Positions 56,920 through 64,000 of a DNA stretch of 64,000 nt are shown one piece after another (within the stretch, counting starts at the first letter, position 1; every line of letters begins with the position of its first letter). Location: assembly GCA_963749715.1 (NCBI GenBank), contig CAVVNR010000004.1, positions 364,610 through 428,609 on the forward strand. Reading direction: 5' to 3'. A program made the position numbers and the translations under genes. The DNA is from Roseiarcus sp963749715 (GTDB lineage Bacteria > Pseudomonadota > Alphaproteobacteria > Rhizobiales > Beijerinckiaceae). The notes beneath the pieces were generated by a model. That model saw only the letters and a list, made by a program, of their open reading frames with translations, ran no database searches and had not been told where the DNA came from.

Positions 56920-58754
56920 GCCGCAACTCCCTGGACGCCGCCGAGATAGGCTTCCTGCACCCTCGCATTCGTCCTGATCTCGTCGGGCGTCCCCTCAACC
57001 AGAACGCGGCCTTCCTGCAACACGGTGACTTTCTCGACCAATTCGAAGAGCGAGTCCATGTCATGGTCGATGATAATGACCGTACGGCCGCGCGAAATGG
57101 ACTTGAGCAGCGCGACGGTCTCGACGCGCTCTGGCGGGCTCATGCCGGCAAGTGGCTCGTCGAGCAATAGCAGACTCGGCAAAGTCGCTAGAGCCAGTCC
57201 GATCTCCAGCCGCCGCTTCTCGCCATAAGCCAGTTCCGACACCGGCGTGTCAGGCCGCTCGGTCAGATTGACGAGGGCTAGCGCGTGGTCGACCCGCTCG
57301 TTGAGGCCGGAAATGCTTCGCAAACTTCGGAAAAGGTCGAGCTTGAACTTGCCACGTGTTTGGCCGAGCGCCGCAATCGTCAGGTTCTGCCTGACCGTCA
57401 ACCGGTCGAAAAGCTGGTTGATCTGGTAGCTCTTGGTGAGCCCGAGTTGGCAGACATCGGTGACGCTCATCCCCGTGATGTCGCGGCCTTCGAACGTGAT
57501 CTTGCCTGAGGTTGGCGGAATCTCGCAGGTCAGCATCTTGAAGAAGGTGCTCTTGCCCGCGCCGTTCGGTCCGATGATGCCCCGCACTTCGCCTTGATTG
57601 ACCACGAAATCGATATTGTTGTTCGCCACCAGACCGCCATAGCGTTTGGTCAGGCCGGTCGCCTGAAGAATCAAACCGTCGGTCCGATCGGCTGAGCGAC
57701 CGCGAGCCGGCGGCGCCTCCCCGACGGCTGGGGTCGCGGCCGATGACGCCTTCCTCATCGCGGTAAACGGCGCGGCTCTCTCGCGGGTAGTCGCCATCTC
57801 ATATAGGTCGACGACGGCGCCGACGATACCTCGCCTCAGGAAGCAGACGAGCAGTACGAACACGATACCGAGCACGAGCTTCCACGTAGCCCCGAGATGC
57901 AGCGCATTCTGAAGGAAATCGCTGAGATAGAGCCATACGGCCGCGCCGACCAGCGGCCCGAACAATGTGCCGGCGCCGCCGATGGCGGTCTGCATGACAA
58001 GTTGGCCCGACGTGTCGAACGTGAACGCGTCCGGCGGCATGAAGCCCTGCATGACGCCGAGGAGGCCCCCGGCGAAGCCGGCATATACCGCCGCGACCAC
58101 GAAGGCGGTGAGCTTGTAGCCGTGAATGTTGTGGCCGAGCGCCGCCGCTCGTAGCGGATTGTCCCGGAGGGCGCTTAAAATCACCCCCACGGGCGAGCGC
58201 ACGATACGAAGCGCAATCACTAGGCCGACGAAGTACCAGAACGCCAGGAAGACATACATCGACCAGTCGGTGTCGAACCGCAGCGTGGCGAAGCCGAGGT
58301 TGAAGCTCGGCGTCGGCACCCCGGGCAAGCCATTCTCTCCGCCCGTGAAGTCCGACATTGGATTGAACTCGACGAAGAAAAACACTTCCGCGATAGCTAC
58401 CGTAATCATCGCGAAATAGATGCCCGTGCGCCTGAGGGCGATCAGGCCGACAAGATAGCCGGTGACGCCCGCCACGATGGCCCCAATCATGATCGACGTC
58501 AGCACATACGGAAAGTTGATTTCGGTAAGCAGATAGGACGCGAACATGCCGCCCGTACCGAAGAATGCCGACTGGCCGAACGACAAGAGACCGGCGTAGC
58601 CGAACAGCAAATCGAAACCGAGCCCGAAGAGGCCCCAGATCAGAATGCGGTTGATGGTCGTCGGCGAGAAGCCGAGATGCGGCAGGATGAAGGGCGCGGC
58701 AATCAGCGCCAGAGCCGTGAACGCCTCGACCAGGAAGGGACTTTTCGTATTCAT
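56916..58754 (-). CDS. livM-livG: Fused LivM permease - LivG ATPase
   Basis: A 612-residue two-domain protein starting at ATG 58754. Residues ~1-320 are a LivM permease with about ten helices (GYAGLLSFGQSAFFGTGGMF, TDWSMYVFLAFWYFVGLVIA, GGAGTLFGPLVGAAVWLYLS). A ~45-residue Ala/Pro/Arg linker follows. Residues ~360-612 are a LivG ATPase with Walker A GIIGPNGAGKSTFFKML, signature ELAYGEKRRLEIGLALA and Walker B LLLLDEPLAGMSPPE. These are usually two genes. The linker has no stop or start, so this appears to be a real fusion. The transporter moves branched-chain or amide-type solutes. Confidence 0.92.
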   Translation of the reverse strand: MNTKSPFLVEAFTALALIAAPFILPHLGFSPTTINRILIWGLFGLGFDLLFGYAGLLSFGQSAFFGTGGMFASYLLTEINFPYVLTSIMIGAIVAGVTGYLVGLIALRRTGIYFAMITVAIAEVFFFVEFNPMSDFTGGENGLPGVPTPSFNLGFATLRFDTDWSMYVFLAFWYFVGLVIALRIVRSPVGVILSALRDNPLRAAALGHNIHGYKLTAFVVAAVYAGFAGGLLGVMQGFMPPDAFTFDTSGQLVMQTAIGGAGTLFGPLVGAAVWLYLSDFLQNALHLGATWKLVLGIVFVLLVCFLRRGIVGAVVDLYEMATTRERAAPFTAMRKASSAATPAVGEAPPARGRSADRTDGLILQATGLTKRYGGLVANNNIDFVVNQGEVRGIIGPNGAGKSTFFKMLTCEIPPTSGKITFEGRDITGMSVTDVCQLGLTKSYQINQLFDRLTVRQNLTIAALGQTRGKFKLDLFRSLRSISGLNERVDHALALVNLTERPDTPVSELAYGEKRRLEIGLALATLPSLLLLDEPLAGMSPPERVETVALLKSISRGRTVIIIDHDMDSLFELVEKVTVLQEGRVLVEGTPDEIRTNARVQEAYLGGVQGVAA

Positions 58755-58767
58755 GGACGGAGCGCGC

Positions 58768-59637
58768 TCACTCGCGGCCCGCCGACCCGAGGAGCCCATA
58801 AGGGCGGAGCACCAGCACGAGCGTCATCGCCACGAAAAGCATGACATAGGCATAGCCCGGATTGAACATCGAGGTGATGCTGATGATCTCGCCCGCGAGG
58901 AGGCCCCCGAGCACCGCGCCCGGAAACGAGCCGACGCCGCCGATCACCACGACGACGAACGTCTGCACGAGGATCGATTCGCCGACGTCCGGCGCGATCG
59001 AGACCACTGGGGCGTTGACGATGCCCGCGAAGCCCGCCGCCATGGCGCCGATGCCGAACACCAGCATGAAGATCTTGTATACGTCGATCCCGAGCGAATC
59101 GACCATCACTGAATCCTCGATCCCCGCCCGCACGATCATGCCGATCCGAGTGCGGTAAAGCACGGAGTAGAGCACCAGCAGCGCCGCCGAGACGATGCCA
59201 AGGAGCGCCAACCGATAGGTGGGATAGACCATGAAGCCGAGCGGCGTGATGCCGGCCAGCGGCGGCGGCACTGACTTCGACAGGCTGCCGAAGAAGAAGC
59301 GTACGGTCTCCACGAACACGATGCCGAGGCCGAAGGTGACAAGAAGCTGATCCTCGTTCGGGCGCGAATAGAAATAGCGGATGATGAGCCGTTCCATCAG
59401 CACGCCGACGAGCATCACGAACAGCGAGCCGGCGATCACCGCCACGATGAAAGACCCGGAATAGGTGTAGGCGACCCATCCGGCGTAGCCGCCAAGCATA
59501 AACATCGCGCCATGCGCGAGATTAAGCACGCCAAGCATGCCGTAGATGATCGTCAGGCCCGACGCAATCAGCGCGAGAAGGGCGCCCAGCACCAGCCCGT
59601 TGAAGCATTGCGAAATGAAGTTAGCCCAGTTAACCAC
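58768..59637 (-). CDS. livH: Branched-chain amino acid ABC transporter permease LivH
   Basis: A 289-residue inner-membrane permease: FNGLVLGALLALIASGLTII, GMLGVLNLAHGAMFMLGGYA (residues ~34-53) and a C-terminal VVVIGGVGSFPGAVLGGLLA. These are typical of LivH/UrtB permeases. Length is normal. It is 13 nt upstream of the LivMG fusion and 191 nt downstream of the substrate-binding protein. Confidence 0.93.
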   Translation of the reverse strand: MVNWANFISQCFNGLVLGALLALIASGLTIIYGMLGVLNLAHGAMFMLGGYAGWVAYTYSGSFIVAVIAGSLFVMLVGVLMERLIIRYFYSRPNEDQLLVTFGLGIVFVETVRFFFGSLSKSVPPPLAGITPLGFMVYPTYRLALLGIVSAALLVLYSVLYRTRIGMIVRAGIEDSVMVDSLGIDVYKIFMLVFGIGAMAAGFAGIVNAPVVSIAPDVGESILVQTFVVVVIGGVGSFPGAVLGGLLAGEIISITSMFNPGYAYVMLFVAMTLVLVLRPYGLLGSAGRE

Positions 59638-59828
59638 TCTGCCGCCCGCACCGAGGCTGGTGAACAGCCAATACCATCGTCGCTATGCCTGGCGTTATGT
59701 CATGCATTCCGCCGACTTTCGGAGTCTGGCGGCCGGACCCGGAAGACTTCGCGCCATCCGCGCCCGGCCGCCTGTTGCATGACCTTTCTCCGCCCGTGGG
59801 GCGCGCGGATCAAGGTTCTGGGCCTGTT

Positions 59829-61196
59829 TTAGGTATAATCGCCAAGCTTGCAGCCGAAGGCGTCCGGCTTTTGCATCAGCGGCCCCCCCGGCACAACTTC
59901 GAGCACCTCCCAGTAGTCCTCGGTGTTCTTCATGTCCTTCGGCGCCTTGCCGCGGACAATTATGACAGGCCGGATCAACTGATGGTCCTCCGGGCGGAAA
60001 CGCACGTCGCCGACCATCGATGGGAAAGTCTCGCCCTTCTCGTACTGCTTGATGACGTCCGGCGGGTAGAAACTGCCGGCCTCCGAGACCATGCGTGCCC
60101 AGATCGCGAACTGCATGTAGGCGTTCTCGGCGCCCCATTCCGGCCGATAGTCGTACTTCTTCTGGAAGGTGTCGACGAACATCTTGGCCAGCGGGTATTT
60201 GTCCTCGAGCGTCCACCAGAAGTCGGTCGCGGCGAAGACGTCTTCGGTGAGTTCCGGACCGACTTCCTTGGCCAGGAAGGGAATCTGGTAGGGGATCACC
60301 ATCTTCATATTCGGGGTCAGGCCGAATTGCTTGGCCTGCTGCACCGATAGCACAGCGTCACGTCCCCAATTCACGTTGACGATGAACTCTGCGCCCGAGT
60401 TGGCGATATTGGTGAGATACTGGCTGAAGTCCTGGGTGCCGAGCGGCGACACCTGATCCGTCACCTGGGTCCAGCCGCCCTGCGAGGTCAGGTAGTCGTT
60501 GACCGATTTCGTTACGGTGTGACCGTAGGTGTAGTCAGGCGTCATGAACGCCGCCTTCCGGTTCTTGCCGTAGGCCTTCACCAGCACCGGGCCGATCGCG
60601 TTGGCTGCGGTCTCGCCGTAGAAGCACTGTCGGAAACCGTAGCGCACGCAGTCCTTGCCTGTCGTGTCGTTCGAGCCGGAGATCGCCGCCGCGTAGAGAA
60701 TCTTCTCCCGCTGAGCGAACTTGTTGAGCGCGACCGCGACCGCCGACGAGGTCGAGCCGGTCATCAGGATGACCTTGTTCTGGTTGATGAAGTTCTGCTG
60801 CTCCTCCACCGCCTGATTTGGCTTGGCGGCGCTGTCGGCGGACACGAGCTTGACCTTCTTGCCCAGCACGCCGCCATTGACCTTTGGCGCTATCGCCTTC
60901 ATCAGCGGATGATTTTCATTGATGTGGTCGACCGCAAGCTGCATGCCCTTCAGCTCATCCTCGCCCTGCACGGCGTAAGCTCCGGTCAGCGGCACGCTGG
61001 CGCCGATGGTGACAGAGTCGCCCTCTGAGCCGGCCGGCCAAGTGCCGAGCGGCGGCTTGTCATCCGCATACGCCCTGCTGACCTGCCCGATGAGACTGGG
61101 GATCAGGGTCGCGCTCGCGGCGCCTCCCCCGAGCTGCAGCGCGCGGCGGCGCGAAAGACCGCCCGTTGCGTTGTTGCCCAATCTGAACTTTACCAA
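59829..61196 (-). CDS. ABC transporter substrate-binding protein, LivK/AmiC-like, Tat signal
   Basis: A 455-residue periplasmic binding protein. The TTG at 61196 has a GGGAGG site and gives VKFRLGNNATGGLSRRRALQ, a twin-arginine (SRRRALQ) signal with a hydrophobic h-region GGGAASATLIPSLIG and cleavage near AYA-DD. The mature protein shows TIGASVPLTGAYAVQGEDEL, GSTSSAVAVALNKFAQREKI and DYTYGHTVTKSVNDYL, typical of peripheral type 1 binding proteins for branched-chain amino acids, amides or short acids. First gene of the liv operon. The exact solute is not predictable. Confidence 0.9.
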   Translation of the reverse strand: MVKFRLGNNATGGLSRRRALQLGGGAASATLIPSLIGQVSRAYADDKPPLGTWPAGSEGDSVTIGASVPLTGAYAVQGEDELKGMQLAVDHINENHPLMKAIAPKVNGGVLGKKVKLVSADSAAKPNQAVEEQQNFINQNKVILMTGSTSSAVAVALNKFAQREKILYAAAISGSNDTTGKDCVRYGFRQCFYGETAANAIGPVLVKAYGKNRKAAFMTPDYTYGHTVTKSVNDYLTSQGGWTQVTDQVSPLGTQDFSQYLTNIANSGAEFIVNVNWGRDAVLSVQQAKQFGLTPNMKMVIPYQIPFLAKEVGPELTEDVFAATDFWWTLEDKYPLAKMFVDTFQKKYDYRPEWGAENAYMQFAIWARMVSEAGSFYPPDVIKQYEKGETFPSMVGDVRFRPEDHQLIRPVIIVRGKAPKDMKNTEDYWEVLEVVPGGPLMQKPDAFGCKLGDYT

Positions 61197-61708
<512 letters not shown>

Positions 61709-61867
61709 CATGTCATGGTCTCTCACATCGTCTCTGGCAGTCTATTATCTCTCGTAAGCGATTGTCATCGCGCGATTTTTAGAGTATATGGAACCTCTCT
61801 TCATCTCAACGCGTCTCAAGGCTTCTCATAGATTTTGGAACCTGAGTGGAACCTTTGAGGTTCATAA

Positions 61868-63076
61868 ATGCCAAGACGAGTTAAACCGCTCAACGCCAAG
61901 CAACTTGAAAAATGGCGGCCCGATCCGCACCGCACACTGGAACTCGTTGACGGGGCAGTCGGCGGTTTATGGGTCCGGCTGGCACCAAGCGGCGATATGT
62001 CATGGTCGCTCAACGTCAGGGTCCAGGGGGTGCGGCGGCGCATCGGCCTCGGCAGGGGATTGAAGCTTGCCGAGGCCCGCAGGAAGGCCGAGGAAGCTCG
62101 GCTTTCGATAGCGAAGGGTGAAGACCCAAGCGAGGCGCGGAGGACATCAGTCGCCCGCCGCAAGGCCGCTCAAGCAGGCGTCGGCACGCTCGGGTCGGTC
62201 ATTGCGTTTTACTATGAGCAAGGCCCTGGCGCGGTATTGCGATCAGGCGCATCTGCGCGAGCTCTAATCGAGCGCGTTTTTGTTGACCAACTCTCGCGGC
62301 CTGCGTTCGACGTTCGCACCGCTGAACTGCAGTTGTTGATCGACGGCTGGCGCTCCAAGACGTCGGCGTTGCGCACCGCCGCGTGCTTTCGGCCTGTGGT
62401 CCGTTGGGCGGCCAAGCGGGGTCTGATGACGAAAGGCGACACGCTCGAAGCGCCAGTACAAGGGGAAAAGAAACAGCGCGCGCTTTCCCATGATGAAATC
62501 GGGCGTCTCTTGAGAGACCTAGATGCACGCCCGCACGATAACGCTGCCCACTTTATGTTGCTGACGGGTGCGCGGCGCGAGGAGGTTTGCGGTGCCACGT
62601 GGCGGGAGATCAAGGATGGCGTTTGGATCATTCCAAGCGCCCGGAGGAAGGATACCCGCCCCAATGCGCGACGCTCGAAAGAGGACCACGTTATTCCGCT
62701 GTCGCGTCAGGCGATGGCGCTTCTAAACGGCCTAGGAGTCAACGGGCCTAGCGCGTTGGTCCTTGCCGGCGAGCGTGGTGCAAGATTGACCAATTGGCCT
62801 CGATGGTCTGCTCGCATGGAGCGGCGGCTTGGGTTTGAAGTGACGCCTCATGGATTGCGTCGGACCTGCGCGACGCTCGCGGGCGATCTCGGGCAGCCGC
62901 CGCACGTTGTCTCGGCCTTGCTTGGACATCGAAGCATCGGTGGCGGCTTGCACGCTGGCTACAACCAGTCGCGCTATCGCGCTGAGGTAGCCGAGGCTCT
63001 GCAAATGGTTGCCGACCTTCTGGATGCACTCGCCGCAGGCCAGGACAATATCGTCGCGATCCGTAAGCGCGCATAA
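61868..63076 (+). CDS. Tyrosine-type site-specific integrase (island integrase)
   Basis: A 402-residue phage/island integrase. The N-terminal arm-binding DUF4102-like domain reads VDGAVGGLWVRLAPSGDMSW and GLGRGLKLAEARRKAEEARL. The catalytic domain has the first Arg in LLTGARREEVCGATW (~residue 238), HGLRRT with the His/Arg pair, the second His in ALLGHRSIGG and the nucleophile Tyr in HAGYNQSRYR (~375). Such enzymes recombine at tRNA 3' ends. The gene sits beside the tRNA-derived att copy. The frame is intact. Confidence 0.93.
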   Translation: MPRRVKPLNAKQLEKWRPDPHRTLELVDGAVGGLWVRLAPSGDMSWSLNVRVQGVRRRIGLGRGLKLAEARRKAEEARLSIAKGEDPSEARRTSVARRKAAQAGVGTLGSVIAFYYEQGPGAVLRSGASARALIERVFVDQLSRPAFDVRTAELQLLIDGWRSKTSALRTAACFRPVVRWAAKRGLMTKGDTLEAPVQGEKKQRALSHDEIGRLLRDLDARPHDNAAHFMLLTGARREEVCGATWREIKDGVWIIPSARRKDTRPNARRSKEDHVIPLSRQAMALLNGLGVNGPSALVLAGERGARLTNWPRWSARMERRLGFEVTPHGLRRTCATLAGDLGQPPHVVSALLGHRSIGGGLHAGYNQSRYRAEVAEALQMVADLLDALAAGQDNIVAIRKRA

Positions 63077-63140
63077 GCCGCAGCATGTGAAAGCCGGCCG
63101 TTCGCGGGCCGCTGCAAAACCTCGTGACTCGGACGAGGTC

Positions 63141-63172
63141 GCTGCCTAAGCCTTATGCTGCCTAAGCCTTAT
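63141..63172 (+). repeat. Tandem 16-bp direct repeat
   Basis: GCTGCCTAAGCCTTAT occurs twice head to tail directly downstream of the integrase. Confidence 0.8.
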
Positions 63173-63253
63173 GATGGCGTCTCTCCGTCACACAATCCGT
63201 TAGTGTCGAAGGGGCGGCCGCCGCCAACGAGGAAAGTCGTCGTAGGAACCGAT

Positions 63254-63379
63254 TTGAAAAAGCTGCTGAAACTCAAGGACTGGCTGACTGTGCCGGACGC
63301 AGCGCGCCACCTTTCAATCCTAGTCGGTGACGTTGTTTCGGAGGCTGACGTTCTCCAGTTTGCCCTAGATGGGCACCTA
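63254..63379 (+). pseudogene. Small island protein, truncated by IS1182
   Basis: From TTG 63254, preceded by AGGA at good spacing, the frame reads KKLLKLKDWLTVPDAARHLS and then VVSEADVLQFALDGHL before entering the insertion sequence. This opening resembles helix-turn-helix hypothetical proteins commonly found just after island integrases, whose next residues are usually LSVNF or similar. The rest of the gene is beyond the IS copy and out of the window. Confidence 0.6.
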
Positions 63380-64000
63380 GGAGCCTGTCTGGATAATAGC
63401 GGATTTTGCTGGCGGGGGTTGAGCGAATCGGATTTTGCTTGGGGATGAGCAAGACATTCCGCCCCTGGCAGATTGCCGAACCGCTGCTGTTTCCGCCGTG
63501 CGTGCAGGACTTTGTCGGCGCGGACCACTTGGCGCGCTTTGTCGTTGGGCTGATCCTCGATCATCTTGACCTTCGGGAGATCGAGAGAGCCTACGGGAGC
63601 GAGCGCGGACAGCCGCCGTTTGATCCGGCGATGATGACGGCGCTGTTGCTTTACGCCTATTGCAACGGCGTCTACTCGTCGCGGCGGATCGCCAAGGCGG
63701 CGCGTGAGCGGGTCGACTTCATGAGCGTGGTCGGCCTTGACCCGCCGGATTTTCGCACCGTCTCCGACTTTCGCAAGCGTCACCTGAAGGCGCTCGCCGG
63801 CCTGTTCGCCCAGGTTTTGAAGCTGTGCGAACAGTCGGGGCTGGCGAGGCTCGGCCATGTCGCTCTTGACGGCACGAAGATCAAGGCGAACGCCTCGAAG
63901 CACAAGGCGATGAGCTACGAGCGCATGGCCAAGCGCGCGGCGGAGCTCGAGGCCGAGGTGGCGCGGTGGATGAGCGCCGCCGAAGCTTTGGACGGCAAAC
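63377..64000 (+). mobile_element. IS1182-family insertion sequence, second copy, cut by window end
   Basis: Begins with the same CTAGGAGCCTGTCTGG end as the 53224 copy and is collinear with it to about 63994, with only a few substitutions. The last bases of the window (GGCAAAC) differ from copy 1 (GGGCGAG). The two copies are in direct orientation 10.15 kb apart. Confidence 0.88.
63445..64000 (+). CDS. IS1182-family transposase, 3' end outside window
   Basis: The first ~185 residues of a transposase nearly identical to the one at 53292-54650, starting MSKTFRPWQIAEPLLFPPCV. One visible amino acid difference is Ala for Thr in GLFAQVLKLCEQ. The catalytic Asp in HVALDGTKIKANA is present; the rest is beyond the window. 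Confidence 0.92.
   Translation, partial: MSKTFRPWQIAEPLLFPPCVQDFVGADHLARFVVGLILDHLDLREIERAYGSERGQPPFDPAMMTALLLYAYCNGVYSSRRIAKAARERVDFMSVVGLDPPDFRTVSDFRKRHLKALAGLFAQVLKLCEQSGLARLGHVALDGTKIKANASKHKAMSYERMAKRAAELEAEVARWMSAAEALDGK

Overview
The window is a GC-rich chromosomal segment of an alphaproteobacterium, most likely Hyphomicrobiales (Beijerinckiaceae, Methylocystaceae or a Bradyrhizobium-like lineage). Evidence: an EcfG-type promoter pair, the rimP-nusA-ylxR-infB-rbfA-truB block, a TIGR02300 protein beside aroA and a tRNA-Ala, glcDEF and lutABC sets, and short palindromic repeats of the kind scattered in these genomes. The genus cannot be fixed from sequence reading alone.

Layout. 1-4.3 kb: 3' part of an L-lactate permease, an atypical SDR, and a translationally coupled LpxH-like phosphoesterase and glycosyltransferase. 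4.7-13.3 kb: acyltransferase, ChrA, a broken HepT-like gene beside a repeated palindromic element, transaldolase and a DUF892 stress protein with divergent EcfG-type promoters, a histidine phosphatase, a HicBA pair with broken hicA, and a sugar kinase/aldolase-like pair. 13.35-14.6 kb: an ISAs1-type element just upstream of purA. 17.7-25.6 kb: truB, rbfA, a Uma2-family gene, infB, ylxR, nusA and rimP on the minus strand, preceded by a promoter and a leader with an intrinsic terminator. 26-29 kb: conserved hypotheticals, an L,D-transpeptidase and a PEP-CTERM-like micro-ORF. 29.2-37.6 kb: lactate (LutABC) and glycolate (GlcDEF) oxidation with pncB between them. 37.7-51.1 kb: DUF2461, a PYROXD2-like oxidoreductase with an aldehyde dehydrogenase, an orphan EpsI, a fatty acyl-CoA ligase, an aldo/keto reductase, an MFS exporter, a divergent RpiR regulator/Gfo-Idh-MocA pair, aroA and TIGR02300. 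51.2-64 kb: tRNA-Ala(GGC), island debris (HEPN-like gene, patatin stub), an IS1182 copy, a csaA/HAD/branched-chain amino acid ABC transporter block, a perfect 52-bp inverted copy of the tRNA 3' half, a tyrosine integrase, and a second partial IS1182 copy.

How the genes work together. Lactate permease, LutABC and GlcDEF point to growth on 2-hydroxy acids. The liv operon imports amide or amino acid solutes. The rimP-truB block is the translation and transcription core.

Quality warning. About ten genes, among them rimP, nusA and aroA, are each split by a single-base frameshift that is easily repaired by eye. This density is more consistent with indel errors in the assembly than with biology, so broken metabolic genes are annotated as CDS with a frameshift note; only toxin, mobile and transposon-cut remnants, plus one sugar kinase, are called pseudogenes.
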